This document shows, one piece after another, positions 1-11,216 of a stretch of DNA of 64,000 bases (positions are counted from its first letter, which is position 1; the number at the start of each line of letters is the position of its first letter). A program made the position numbers and the translations under genes. Location: positions 261,394,962 through 261,458,961 of the forward strand of contig OY986435.1 of assembly GCA_963920525.1 (NCBI GenBank). The letters are read 5' to 3'. This DNA comes from Dichetophora obliterata. Taxonomy: Eukaryota > Arthropoda > Insecta > Diptera > Sciomyzidae. The notes beneath the pieces were generated by a model. That model made no database searches. It was not told the origin of the DNA and saw nothing but the letters and a program-made list of their open reading frames with translations.

Positions 1-72
1 AATCTTAAAATTACTTGGGTGGCCCACTCCAACCTGTGGCCCACGTCTATCTACATCACCCTACTTGTAATA

Positions 73-635
73 TCAGACGCAATAAGGAACTTTAAACCCT
101 CTGGTGGGATTTTTCGAATATATTTTAATCAAATCTTTATTTGTATTTATTCTTGAAGATTTTCGTGTATGTGACATTCGATGTGATTGTCTTCTACAAT
201 TTTTATTTCTGGCTTCTTGACCCTCTTCAGAAAGTTGACCTGTCGGAACAATACACTGTTTAATTAACTCCGTGGCATGGCAAAGAATTTTGTGCACACT
301 GACGTGCATGAAATACCAGCTATACAACTCTAAATATTTATTTTTGGTTTCTTGAAGAAAGATATCAAAAGTGGTAAGGTTTATGTGGAAACCTGAAGAT
401 ATAGAGCTAAGCATAATATAAAAGTTGTTTACTAATTTCTTATCTACAACAGTTATTGCAGCACTTCTATCGAAATTTCTAAAAAATGTCCGGGCAGCAA
501 TGCCACGTTTGAAGTTCCAAAACCTGGCTTGGGCTTATCAATTGTGAGACCCATTTCATATTTGAAGCGCGATTGAATAATTTTCTTCCGATTTTCTACT
601 ATTATTTTATCGAGCTTGCAGAGTCGACAAGCCAT
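73..635 (-). pseudogene. Transib transposase C-terminal remnant (RAG1-related family)
   Basis: Two minus-strand frames (635-453, then about 510-73) together resemble the C-terminal third of a Transib cut-and-paste transposase. Visible motifs are MGLTIDKPKPGFGTSN, then SSGFHINLTTF, a WYF-x-H-x-S-V-H-K-I-L-C-H segment, the acidic GQLSEEGQEARNK block and SHTRKSSRINTNKDL. In this family the third acidic catalytic residue lies in the C-terminal part, probably in the SEE/EAR block. The second frame continues upstream of position 414 to about 510, so a single frameshift just after GTSN separates the halves. The N-terminal two thirds, including the first catalytic residues, are absent. Transib transposases are relatives of vertebrate RAG1. 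The family call is from remembered motif resemblance; a search would settle it. Confidence 0.72.
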
Positions 636-1281
636 AGCAATAAAATTCGGTTATAGGTTCTTTGATGTTTTGTGCAAAGTTTAGGCTAAGTGATGTGAGT
701 TTTTTATTGGTACAAATATGCTTGAAGGCCACGATGAAGTGGTCTAAATATTTCCAAGTGCAGCTGAGTAAAAAGAAAAATGTAATACGATAACAACAAC
801 AATTAGCGCTTGATGCAACAATATAGTTTTATTGGGTCGAACTACACTCAATGAAAAATAATAAATTGTTCTAAAAATTGTGAATGTTTTCAAAACTCGA
901 ACAACAATAATGACAATAATTTTGTTTTTCGGAGTCTATAAGAAACACGCTGCCAATAATTGATTTTTATATAAACCATTTAAACCAATGACAAAATTCA
1001 TTAGTATAATTCATAGTAGCTCTTACTGACTGTGGTAAATTGCATAACAGACGCTTGTCAAGCAGAAGCAACCATTTGATATGCGATTTCCTTGGAGGTT
1101 GCAATTTAGTACCGCACGAAAAAGATAAAAATAAATATGCTGTGGAGTCACGAGAAGCCTATACTTTTTTATTATAAAAATAGACATCATAACCTTCCCT
1201 GCAAGAATACAACCGATTATATTACTGGTTATATAAAGAGAAGCAATATGGAAGTTTCGGCCAGTATTTTCTATTAGCCTC
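636..1281. other. No gene seen; AT-rich
   Basis: No coding pattern was found. The segment near 1149-1193 (agaagcctatac..., with a tttttattataaaaat core) recurs almost exactly at 5880-5925, so it holds one end of a dispersed repeat. Confidence 0.5.
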
Positions 1282-1284
1282 TTA

Positions 1285-2774
1285 GGGCGCGTTTATAGTG
1301 ACAGCTGGTTGCTGGGCCGGACCGAGCTGGAAACGCGTCCTGCCAAAAGCAGCTGGAAGTGCGTATAGTGCGCGCTTGTCGCTGGTGACTTGTTTCAACT
1401 GGTTTTTGACTATTTTGGGTTTGTTTGTATATATTAGTTTTTTTTTTTGTTTATTTTTGCAACCGAAGCATCAAAAAAGCCACATGATTTCGTTCATTCA
1501 TTTTGCTTTCCTCAAACCAACAAGTGCAGAGACGAAAAACGCTGCTGAAACGCGCTTCCTGCAACTGCAAGTCGTTTAGAGTCACTTGAGGTACCAGCTT
1601 GTTTCGACTTTTTTCGCAAGTGTTTTCTGCTGGTTTTTGTTGCCTTATTGTTGTATTTTTATTTCAAATTTTTTTTGACAAAAAAGAAGATCGTAGAAAG
1701 TACGCACATTAAAAAAACGTACATCAGCTGCTGGCCCAAGATTTTTTGATGCTATGACTCAGCGAAAACGCACTTCAAGCCGCATGAAGCCACTTGATCA
1801 TCCAACTGGTTTTAACTTTTTTCTTAGGTTTTGTTTTTGTTGTATTATTTTTGATATTGCAAAAAAGCAATACAAAACTTATCTAAACAAAGTTGCTATA
1901 TCTTGTTGCAGCTATTTTTGTTTGTTTACTTTTGTGCTTAAAATCAAATGGAAAGGAAGAGCGCACATAAGAAAATTTGATAATCTTCGATTCTCTGTTT
2001 TAGATGAAATGCACTTGCAGCCACTAATCGACGAATTGCTTCACCGGCTGGTTTAGCTTTTTTCCCTATTTCTCTTTTTGTTTTCTGTGTGCAACAGTTG
2101 ATAGAAATTTATCTTCGTTACTTCTTTAAAGTGCTGTTTCTGTGTGTATTTTTTGCGGTCAAGAAAATACAGCATAACAACTGAGCGCAATTTCGTGTTC
2201 TTGTATGCTTATTACTTTTTTGTTGGTCTTCTTTGTTGCTATCGTGTAGTTCTTTATTTTTTTGAATGAATGAATTCTAGGAAATACAGAATCGATCGCG
2301 ACGCTGGCAGTCAAGTGTGCTGCAATTTGTTGTTTTTTCGTATATCAATATTTTTCCGAGGAATTTAGTTTGCTACCGCCAACGTTGCCAGCTTTGTGGG
2401 AAAAATCCCTTTTCATTCGTTTGTTAATTTTACACACTTGCTTTTGTGCACAAGAAAAACAAAGAAAAGAAGAAGAAAAGGAGCAACAGCAAAAACAAAA
2501 AAAAAATTGTTTCTTTTTCCATTTCATGTTATTCAACGAAAATAATAAGCAAGCAACATGTAAAATGAATCAAAATACAAGCAAACAGTGCGAGCGAGCG
2601 AGAAAGCAACAATCGGAAAGATGGAAACCAGCGCACAAGTCACTTGAAGTTGCAAGCTCGGCTGGCACTGTACGCACTTTGAGCTTGTTTCATATGATTG
2701 TATGTGCAGCGTTTCCCAGTTTTCCTTCTCGGTTCGGTCCGGTCCAGCAACAAGTCGCCACTATAAATGCGCCC
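1285..2774. mobile_element. Non-autonomous inverted-repeat element, TTA flanks (PIF/Harbinger-like)
   Basis: The left end GGGCGCGTTTATAGTG reads on into a GCTGGGCCGGACCGA block. The right end is its inverted copy (CACTATAAATGCGCCC at 2759-2774, with TCGGTCCGGTCCAGC just inside). Both ends are flanked by TTA (1282-1284 and 2775-2777), the 3-bp target typical of PIF/Harbinger elements. Inside are degenerate repeats of 'cagctgg...cacttg...gttt' and three open frames (1298-1579, 1754-2056, 2370-2789 on the plus strand). None resembles a known transposase, so they are probably chance frames. The length of 1490 bp is large for a MITE. Superfamily assignment rests on the flanks alone. Confidence 0.7.
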
Positions 2775-2777
2775 TTA

Positions 2778-3330
2778 AGGGCCATGTGAAAAATCTTACC
2801 AAAATATTTATGCACGTGTGATTTTGTATCCTTTTCTTACATATACTTTTTCAGAAATTTAAATTGCATAGTCATCTCGCTTACATATTTTATATGCCTG
2901 TTATTCCAATCAGTTAAATAATAAGTTAAATAACTGAAAATATCTGTCAAACTTGCCAGTTAAAGCAATTAGTTAAATAGTGGGTTAAATAACTTAATCA
3001 TATGGTAAGAATACCAGTCGCAGCTACCAATGGAATGACTAAGTAATTAACTATTTGTTATACCAAGTGCACCAGTTATATCTACCATTTAAATGCTTGG
3101 TTAATTTCATATTATTTTTTAACTATATGAACACATTTCTTTTTTGAATTTTTATTAAAAATTAAGATTAGTATCATACATTAAAATTGAATCTTGAAAT
3201 TACTATAACATTATTCAATGCAATACAAACACATTAAAAAGTTTCCTTAAATAATTTCTGGTTTGTAAAAATTAGAGTATCTTATCCTACAAGAATTTGT
3301 GATGTGTTGCTGATGTTGTGGTTGTGGTGG
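2778..3330. other. No gene seen; GTTAAATAA-rich stretch
   Basis: Between 2905 and 3010 the motif GTTAAATAA or close variants occurs several times (cagttaaataataagttaaataactg and similar), a short degenerate repeat. Nothing else is recognisable. Confidence 0.4.
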
Positions 3331-3640
3331 TATATGAAAATTAATGGTTAGCGACGTGCCTCCACGTGTTTGTGGTCCACCAGTTGGACAAGCTCCTGAT
3401 TGTTGGGCGAGAACTATCGGATTGGCTATGGCCCACGGCGGTCAAATACTTGTTGGCGAAGCATTTTATTGCACCAAAGTTTTCTGCTTAATGCCAAAGT
3501 TAGCAGTAAGCAAAGCAAATCGTCATAATAATTCCATTTTATTGAGCCGTAGAGGTGACTGCTGGTGGAGCTGCAGTCAATGGTATGCCAGTAGCAATCG
3601 GAGCAGCAGCTATTACCTGCACTTTACTACCACCAGCTTT
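3330..3640 (+). other. Unidentified GC-richer, coding-like island
   Basis: This stretch stands out from its AT-rich surroundings. One plus frame (3344-3691) opens with MVSDVPPRVCGPPVGQA and has a Gly/Pro/Cys-rich start. A second plus frame from about 3546 to 3651 reads VEVTAGGAAVNGMPVAIG and ends with an Ala/Leu-rich tail before a stop. The two frames do not join without a shift. I do not recognise either. It could be a decayed exon, a processed gene fragment, or TE coding sequence. Confidence 0.25.
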
Positions 3641-3691
3641 GTCTATTTAACTAGAAAAGTGTTAAAATATAATAATTTTTACAATATATAA

Positions 3692-4180
3692 TAGTTTATT
3701 TAATATATTTGACAATTAAAAGTACTTACGTGCTGTTACACGATATAAATCGTTTGTTTGAAAATTTTCTAAATTGTGTGTACATCAAATTTATTTTTCT
3801 CATAAGAAAGAACAAGACAAAGACGAGTAGAACATAACGAAAATCATTTGTCTCTGTCTACCATTGCAATAAAAGAAATCAGGGATGTACAACTGAATTG
3901 CTGCCTCTTAAATAATAGGTTTAATAACTAAGAGTATTTTGTACCACCATTTTAATAACAAAATACCATGTGTACACAATACCAAATATGTGGCACGCAC
4001 AATGACCGATAACGACAACGATTATTATCGTTAAAATTTTGGGAATTCATCTACTGGTATGGTTCCACTTTTGAGCATTGTGTACAAACTTTCTAGCTTC
4101 ACAGCTGTTGGTTCATATTCTTAATCATCCGGCACACATGAATAGCTCCAGATTCTTTGACAAATAATCGATCGCTGTCT
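3692..4180. other. No gene seen
   Basis: AT-rich sequence with many stops in all frames. No repeat or RNA gene was recognised. Confidence 0.4.
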
Positions 4181-4229
4181 ATACTATCGCTGTACAGCTG
4201 CCCGCTTTAGCTAAGTCACTCAAACTCGC

Positions 4230-4355
4230 CGGTAAAGAAAGCAAAAATAGGCAAGAATAGCAAAATGCTTGAGTTTGACAATTCTGGCTATGAGAAAAAG
4301 AGAGCAGTCTGAAATGCATATACCTTCACTAGTTCTACCATGCACCTTCCCACTT
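4230..4355. repeat. Single end of a short dispersed element
   Basis: The segment 'gacaattctggctatgagaaa...gcatataccttcactagttctacc' closely matches 47517-47585, one arm of the inverted-repeat element at 47174-47586. Its start (gcaaaaataggcaagaatagc) also resembles 57870-57895. Only one end is visible here, so this copy is truncated or the other end has diverged. Confidence 0.45.
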
Positions 4356-4808
4356 TCCACCTTACCTATATACGTCAAAATAATCCGATGCTCCGCCTAA
4401 CGTAAGGCGCGTGAGAACAGGCTCATTGACAATGGCCGATTGAAAGCGCTCTCTTTTTGAGTAAATTTTTTGACAGCTTGTTTTCCATAAAAACTGTCAA
4501 CACTACCTGGGTAATTCTGCTATGGCAGATACAAAGCCAGTTTTTTTTTAATATTTAAAAATAAAACACTTTTAGCTTACAAGAAATACATTTTTTTAAT
4601 ATAAACAGAAAACATATAACTAATAGATGTGGTTTAAAATAAAGAAACTCCGCAACACACACACACAATTGTTTTATTTAAATACTGAAATTTTATTAAA
4701 ATTCATTTTCTTCTTAAGTTAGTTAACATTGGTGTTTTATTTAAATTCATAGCGTAATTTTGTCTTGCAACTTGTTTGAGTCTCCTTCTTTTTAAAACTG
4801 ACCTAACG

Positions 4809-5486
4809 CAGTGTTGCCAGGTTAGGGAATTTCCCCCTAGACTTAGGGGTTTCTTAACTGTGTTGAGGGATTGTAGGTGTAATGAATCTTTTTATGGAGA
4901 TTTAATGTTTTTTTGGGGTTTTTTAGGGTAATTTGAAAAATTAATCTTTGGAAATAAAGTTTTCTTACTTTTCCTTAAAATTATGCTAAAAAATTTAAGA
5001 AAAAAAGATATTTGGCTTCTTGGGTATTTCAGCAACACTTTACAAAAACGGCTGAATTGACAGCACTTCAAATAAATTACCAATAATTTTCCACTTCACT
5101 TCAAACTTCTTCGCGCTTTACTTCAATTGATTGATTCCGTGTAAAAACTAAAAACAAAGCAAGATTGGGAAAACTATATACAAAAAATATATGCCCAAAA
5201 ATATATAAAAAAAATGGAAGACGGAGCCTCCTTTCAAAAGTAAGACTTCATTTTAAAGTCAATTTCACATTGGAAAATTGAGAACTATGAAGCAACTTTT
5301 TGCCTTTTTTAAAGACTTTCAACAGCTCAGCCCTTCAAATGCATAGGTTTGCACTGCAGATGCACTACTTCTCATTTGTCCCTTATGAATTTTTTGTGTG
5401 TTTTTCGAAAAGAAAAATTAGGGGAATTTTAGAGGGATTTGAAATCCAATCTAGGGGTAAATGGTGAAAGGCACCTGGCAACACTG
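4809..5486. mobile_element. hAT-type non-autonomous element
   Basis: The left end is CAGTGTTGCCAGGT (4809-4822) and the right end its inverted match ACCTGGCAACACTG (5473-5486). The flanks are ACCTAACG (4801-4808) and ACCTAATG (5487-5494), an 8-bp target duplication with one mismatch. Termini starting CAGTG with 8-bp duplications are diagnostic of hAT transposons. Inside, 'ctagacttaggggtttc' near the left and 'aatctaggggtaaatgg' near the right extend the inverted similarity. The 678-bp interior holds no recognisable transposase. Confidence 0.82.
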
Positions 5487-5839
5487 ACCTAATGCTTGAC
5501 TTTTTCTGCTAGTTACGTTCACTTCGTCCAGTTGCGTACATTGTTTTTCCTTGTCTTCATCAAGTTAATCCATATGGTTGTCTTGCTCTTCGTCCAGTTG
5601 CGTTGCCGATGTTTTATGTCTTAGAATTTCCGTCCGCTTTGAGTCGCATGGTACGTGTCGGTGTTATGTTCGGTCCGTCAGACTTCAGTCCCACATAGAT
5701 TAAATATTTTTTGATGTACAATAAAACTAAAACACATACTATCGCATTAACAACAATTGATCTACGCTCTCTGTTCAACTCTTCTCTGAGAAGATATGTC
5801 ATTTTAAAAAAAGTGGGGAAATGGTGATGTTTAGAAGCC

Positions 5840-5862
5840 AAAAAAAAAAAAAAAAAAAAAAT
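5840..5862. repeat. Poly(A) tract
   Basis: A run of about 23 A residues. It is followed at 5880 by the repeat shared with 1149-1193. It could be a retroposon tail, but no target duplication was found. Confidence 0.6.
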
Positions 5863-5879
5863 AATATGATGTAAAGACA

Positions 5880-6005
5880 CGAGAAGCCTATACTATTTTT
5901 ATTATAAAAATAGGCATCATAACCTTGTGGGATATGAAAATTTTAAGGCAGATACAAAGCTGGTTTCTTCAACACATTTAAAAATAAAAAAATTTTAGCT
6001 TTAAA
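5880..6005. repeat. Dispersed repeat fragments shared with 1149-1193 and 4519-4580
   Basis: 5880-5925 repeats 1149-1193. The part 'ggcagatacaaagctggtttc...aaaataaaa...ttttagctt' at 5945-6000 repeats 4519-4580. The two fragments therefore belong to old copies of one or two dispersed families. No coding content is seen. Confidence 0.45.
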
Positions 6006-6326
6006 AATAAAATTTGTTTTATATATAAAAAAAGGCACAAATAATGGATAAAATATTTTTTTAATGTACTAAGAAACTAATATACATTCTGTTGCGCTTG
6101 CATCAAGTGGTCTGCGGTGCTTGTGCGCTCAGGAGTTATACCATTTTAAATAAAGTGGGAAAAATCGTGATAGAAACAAGCGAAAAGGCTTATTTTCCCA
6201 TACAAATTTTTGTAACTTGGGTTCCACATGAGCTATCGGTATGAAGTTTTCATTAGAAGAAATATATGCCACTCAATAGCCTTAATTCCAAATTTCGAAC
6301 GATTACGTGCCCTCAAACCCGAGTTA

Positions 6327-6715
6327 AGCGCTGATTATAATAGACGGAACGGAACGTTATAGAATGTTGAGAAATGTCACTTTACAATCTATTGCATGAG
6401 TTTCTTATGAGTTCGATTATAATAATACGGAACGGAGCGGCACCTGACGTTGAGATCTATAGATTTTTGATTTTTCCGCTGCGTTCCGTTACGTTTTGAG
6501 CAAAAGCTTTATGTTGACAGATGCTACTATTAATTTTATTCTGCATTTGTTTTGTTCTCCGTATTTTTGATAAAATTTGATTGAATTCATGTTTTAAAAT
6601 AATAAGAAAAGAAGAATTGATGGAATTTGTTTTGTAATAAAATATATTTTAGAAAAAAAATTAACTCCACAATGGCACTTGACTCCGTTCCGTTCCGTCT
6701 ATTATAATCAGCGCT
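6327..6715. mobile_element. TTA-flanked MITE, 389 bp
   Basis: The ends are inverted copies beginning AGCGCTGATTATAATAGACG and continuing into GAACGGAACG, about 30 bp matching. TTA flanks both sides (6324-6326 and 6716-6718). A second, shifted copy of the terminal motif (cgattataataatacggaacggagcgg) lies inside near 6414. No coding capacity. PIF/Harbinger-like by its flank. Confidence 0.75.
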
Positions 6716-6718
6716 TTA

Positions 6719-7572
6719 CAGATTTATCCCCGTCTAACAAGGCCGCTCAAAACACTGTGCGGCAGCCGCAATTAAAGCAACTTGAACTGCGAGAAGATCA
6801 ACGGAAGACAATCTTCGGAGCCGTAACAGAAAGTATCTCAGAAGCAGTAACAGCAATCATCGTTGTGGAGTTCCCAACGTGCTTTTATTGTTGTTGTTGT
6901 TGTTGTTGTACAACGTCATTGTCTTAATTTTGCCGCTGTTTTTGTTGTTTTATGATGCGTTTATTCATTTTATGTCAGCCAAATCTGCAGGTGCTGCATA
7001 GCACCGGCAACACTCGCGCTCAGCTGACTTGCGATAACAACCAGAGCTGCCAGGTGCCGGTATTTTTCGACCTGAATGCGATGGCGGGGACATCTTTTAA
7101 AAAACAGTGCTTAAAAAGGGCAAAATTAAGAGTAAGGTCTTTTTCACATTTGGTCAACGCAATTCCAACTCAACTTCAACACAACAGCGAAAAAGTTGAA
7201 AAGCAATGCAACTTTAAACCGAATGCTTTCAGACTTGCTTCAAAAGTTATGCAGCATGTGTAAGACATCTGAAAAAACATTAATAAATGAAGTAAGTGGC
7301 ATTATGCAAACGTACTTATTATAACATTAAATTAAAGAAGAACAATAAGACAATATTAATATATAGCGTACTGCACTACAAAAAATTGAATTCACAAAAC
7401 AAACAAACTGATGCAAAGAGTTGCCGATGAAAATTGTGGAAAGCTGCGTTGCGTGAAACAGATTGAGAACGTGTCGAGAACTTGTCGAGAACTTGTTGCG
7501 TACAAGTTGCTTAATCTGAAGGTTCCGGTATAAATACACAAGCTGGCAAGCTAGCAACTGAAGTAATAACTC
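6719..7572. other. No recognised gene; (TTG)n at 6885-6910
   Basis: Two plus-strand frames run through here (6679-6927 and 6952-7263) with an unusual Ser/Gln-rich composition, but no motif is recognised. 6885-6910 is a TTG microsatellite. 'gtgtcgagaacttgtcgagaacttgttgcg' near 7470-7500 is a short tandem duplication. Confidence 0.35.
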
Positions 7573-7575
7573 TTA

Positions 7576-7778
7576 GGGCCAGTTTCACTATCAAAAGTTT
7601 AAATTAAGTCTAGGAATTTGGCGACTTCAGTTCGACTTAATATTGAATTTCAACTTTTCGACCATACTTATGTTAAGTTGGTTCGAAGACTAAAGACGAA
7701 CTTAAGTCGCCAAATTTCTAGACTTAACTTAAACTTATGTACGGCTAAGAACTTAAGTTTTGCTTGTGAAACTGGCCC
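7576..7778. mobile_element. TTA-flanked MITE, 203 bp
   Basis: The left end GGGCCAGTTTCAC and the right end GTGAAACTGGCCC are perfect inverted matches, flanked by TTA at 7573-7575 and 7779-7781. The interior is also largely self-complementary (aagtctaggaatttggcgactt against aagtcgccaaatttctagactt), so the whole element can fold on itself. Confidence 0.82.
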
Positions 7779-8467
7779 TTACTTTTTTCAACCATAATAC
7801 TATGAGCTTATATTTATCAACTCCAATTGAAAATTTATTTTTATTGGTTTGACTACAAAGGCTATTTAATACATTCGGCACTTTTGAGATCAGACGGCAC
7901 TTTCGGCACGTGCTTTTTCATTTCGGCACTATTTCAATATCTCAGAATAAAAAAATTTTCAAGTTTTAAAATTCGTGAATTTCACAATTTTGGTACAGAA
8001 TAAGCACGATGAAAAATGAGCTCGATATTTTTTGATTTCAAAATATAGATAGAATTGTGTAAAGCAAACTGTCGTTGTCACACTCATTCCCTTACGTAGA
8101 GCGAATATTTTCCATTCAAAACCTTATTCAAACAAAGTGTCGCAATAAACTTAATTTGGATACATGCTTGTTCAAACTAAAAGTTTGTTAAAATCAAATT
8201 TATGCAGTTGTTTGAATTATAATATATCTTCATTCAGTCAAGAAAGTCTGCCAATAGAGGATCTGGAAGATTATGAATTACTTGAATAATATTGTAATTA
8301 TCTTTTTTTCTTAGTTTTCTGTAGTGACTAGCGGGACATAGGGTCTCAACTTATTGATTTTAGTTTCATATTTTAATTTAGATTTTGTCTTTGAATCATC
8401 TGCATTGACTTTAAATATTTTTTTTTAATTCTGGATGTTATCGGCCTTTTAATATGTATTTTATAAT

Positions 8468-8713
8468 TGATTGTCGTAGGCTTTGGCCGTTTGGTTTAGT
8501 TTGGCTGTTTAGTGTTACTGGTAACGATAATTTTTTTTAATGAATATTATTGTGTTAATATAATATTTAAGTGTTGTGATTAATATTTCTATGTTTTTTG
8601 CTGTAAGTCCTGATGATGACTAACAATTTTAGTCGAAACATCGAAAAATAAATACAAAATAATCAAAATTAAAACTAGTGTTTAATTTTTGCTGCCAAAG
8701 CCTACGACAATCC
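8468..8713. repeat. Unit bounded by inverted GATTGTCGTAGGCTTTGGC
   Basis: GATTGTCGTAGGCTTTGGC at about 8470-8488 is repeated in inverse at 8695-8713. The interior carries a CTGATGA...GAAA stem motif at 8609-8640. TE family unknown; the layout recalls solo parts of Penelope-like elements but no coding region is present. Confidence 0.55.
8609..8640 (+). ncRNA. CTGATGA-stem-GAAA motif (hammerhead-like core?)
   Basis: The sequence CTGATGA is followed by T, a stem GACT/AGTC with a loop, then GAAAC. CUGANGA-stem-GAAA is the conserved core of hammerhead ribozymes. However, there is one extra T before the stem, and I see no clear helix III with a cleavage triplet. A second example lies in inverse orientation at 9201-9233. 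It may instead be only a conserved structural motif of a TE family. Confidence 0.25.
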
Positions 8714-9200
8714 ATTATATTTATTTTCTAGTTTTCGAGATTTTCTATTCAAGATTCTAGTTTTTGACTTAAACGCCAATTTTGTGACTAATGACTACTC
8801 TTCGTTTCACCAAACACGAAATGTCGTGGAGAAAAATGTGGGATTTATTTTTACGGAAATAATTAATGAAGTAATGCCAAAATATGAACTGTGTACGGTA
8901 TTAAATAAAACATAACTACTCTTTTGAAAAATTTTAATTCTTGTGTTCCTTATTTAATTAAAAAACATGATTTCAATAACAATTATTTAATGAATAGTAT
9001 TATTTATTTATTTTTGTTTAAAAACCAGATCTCATAAACGGGCATTTCAACCAAAAGGTCTACTACGACTAAAAAATTATATGTACCTTAAATTTTTTTT
9101 TTTATTAAATTTTTGACCTTTTTTATATTAGATTATTGGTAGTTAAACGAGCTATAGGTCAGATTTTTTTCTTAATTTATTTAATATAAATTTAAATTCC
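8714..9200. other. No gene seen between the two stem motifs
   Basis: AT-rich sequence without recognisable coding content. It lies between two convergent stem motifs, so it may be the interior of a decayed element. Confidence 0.35.
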
Positions 9201-9233
9201 AATATTTCGTTTTTCGTTGAAAAACATCATCAG
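9201..9233 (-). ncRNA. Second CTGATGA-stem-GAAA motif, inverted
   Basis: On the minus strand CTGATGA is followed by T, a perfect 7-bp stem GTTTTTC/GAAAAAC with an AAC loop, then GAAA. The layout, including the extra T, is the same as at 8609-8640, which argues for a shared conserved structure rather than chance. Confidence 0.25.
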
Positions 9234-9239
9234 GGAAAA

Positions 9240-9920
9240 CACTAAAAAATATACAATAATTACAAATTACAATATAATCACATAACATAATATTTAAAAT
9301 ACATGAACTTACAAAAATTAAATAAATATACTGAATTTACATTGATTTTTTTAAAAAAACATTTGAGAAACGATATGACAAAAAACATAAGAACATCTAG
9401 CATGAATAAACAACACTTGACGACGGACTTTGATGACTAATTATTGTTAGTTTTGTCTTATAATGTTTTGTTTATTTGTTTGCTCTTTTTTTACTTTTTT
9501 ACATAATTTTTTTTGTAATCTAAATAATAGAAAAAAAATGTTTACATTTATATTGTGACAATTTTAAGAGCTGATCTCAATTTGAATTTTTAAAAAATGG
9601 CAACAAACGTGATGAATGGAAACAAAATTTGAAAAATGTTGACAAAAGTTAAAAATCTTTGACGAAAGTTGGAATTTTATAAGTATAATAAATAAAAATT
9701 TTTTCAGTTTTCAACTTTTACGGTCCTGAAATACACTTTATATGTTATTCTAGTTGAATTAAACTATAAAAAATGTGTACTTCTTTGAAAGGAAAAATCT
9801 GTATCGTAACAATGTCAAAATAAAATTTGGGATACAAAGAAAGACGGCACTATTTTTTCAAAATGGCACTACTTTTCTCTCCAATTCGGTACAATCTCAA
9901 AAGGTCCAATTTCATCCCTG
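9240..9920. other. No gene seen
   Basis: Strongly AT-rich; homopolymer runs; no repeat boundary or coding signal recognised. Confidence 0.4.
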
Positions 9921-9923
9921 ATA

Positions 9924-10163
9924 CAGAGGTGTCAGTTCGAATTTCACTCAATTTGCATTGTACAAGCGTCAGGAGGATAGAAGAACAAAACAAAAAATAT
10001 TTATGCTTTTGCCTCACCAGTTGTTTCATGCGCACCTATAGAAAAGTATAGGCAGCGTCAAAACGAGCGCTGAGGCAAATCATAATTATATTTGCTTCTT
10101 CTCCTATTCTCCGGACGCTTGCACAACGAAACTTGAGCTTTCGAAGTCGAACTGGGACCTCTG
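9924..10163. mobile_element. Inverted-repeat MITE, 240 bp
   Basis: The arms begin CAGAGGTGTCAGTTCGA on the left and end TCGAACTGGGACCTCTG on the right. Matching continues inward through a CGGACGCTTGCACAACGAAA-type block. A single arm of the same family is present at 56360-56442. Target duplication is not clear. Confidence 0.65.
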
Positions 10164-10382
10164 CATAATATAGCCTCTGTGGTTTGACCTAATAAGTGGG
10201 CAATGATAAAACAAAACTAGATAAATACACTTTAAGTCCAGGCCCCTAGCCAGGATTTACTCATGGTGGGTGTTCTGTATAATAATAATTTTATTTAGTA
10301 TTGTTATGGGTGTTCTGCATTTTTAAATAAAACTTACTATACTGAAGTTTTATAAAGTTTAAGGTCTTAATTTTTTTTTTGC

Positions 10383-10980
10383 AATTCTTCCAAGAATTCA
10401 TCTCGATAATATCCGTCCTTTTCTTGATAACTTAAATCAATAACATCATGTTATTTTGACAGGCGAGTTTAATCTTTGTAATGTTAGCTGGAAGTCTGTT
10501 TGAGATGAATTCTATCTTTTACCGTTTAATGTTCTATCGTAAATAGACTCGCGCATAATTGATTTCTTCTTGCAATATGATCTAGTTCAGATAAATTTAA
10601 TTATCTTGATCGAATCCTAGAATTAGTTGTAAATCTAGAATATCCTCAAGTTGAAATTGTTAAGAAGACACAACATCATGTGCCAATAATGTTTGAATTT
10701 GGTATCTTTAACTATCAAAAATCGTCTACTTCTGCTGTATCGTCATATGACTTTAATCGCGCTAATTATAACGCTATTCTGGCAGGTCTTGAATCAATTC
10801 ATTGGTTCAATGCTTTTTCGGGAATGGAATTGGCTGAAATGTATGGGTTATTTCGTTCTGTACTTGACGGTCTGCTTAGAAGTAAAATCCCTAAAAAATG
10901 CTCATGAAGATCTAATAATCCGGTTTGTAGCTTTCGTCAATAAGCTTGACACTGATTATTACAGTGCTTCCACAACGTAG
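10383..10980 (+). pseudogene. Non-LTR retrotransposon remnant: endonuclease C-terminus and linker
   Basis: The plus strand near 10461-10490 reads TGEFNLCNVSW, a decayed form of the GDFN-L-P-x-x-x-W motif of APE-type endonucleases in jockey/CR1-like LINEs. It then continues in other frames into QHHVPIMFEFGIFNYQKS and YDFNRANYNAILAGLESI, matching the 'YxFxxADYxxL' linker ahead of the reverse transcriptase. At least two stops and frameshifts interrupt it. The reverse transcriptase is missing, so the copy is truncated at both ends. The linker call is from resemblance to the general family pattern. Confidence 0.65.
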
Positions 10981-11216
10981 ATTGTGTAAATACTCCAGCT
11001 CTTCTCAAACTTTTATGGATTCAATTTATTCCAGTGGTTGTCAAACTTTTACTCCAGAGACTTTTGATCTGTTGGTTGTAGTCAAACTGTTGGATTTTTT
11101 ACTTTGTGAAGTGTGACACGGTCTAATTGACGTACTTACGTTTCTGAATTTGGTAGGGTTCTTATTGCAGTGATTTCTGGTGCCTGCCCTTCACTTTTTG
11201 CAGGGTGAGTACATTA

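Noticed and set aside
1298..2789. Three open frames in the 1.5-kb TTA-flanked element
   Set aside because: No transposase or Myb-like motif; composition follows local repeats.
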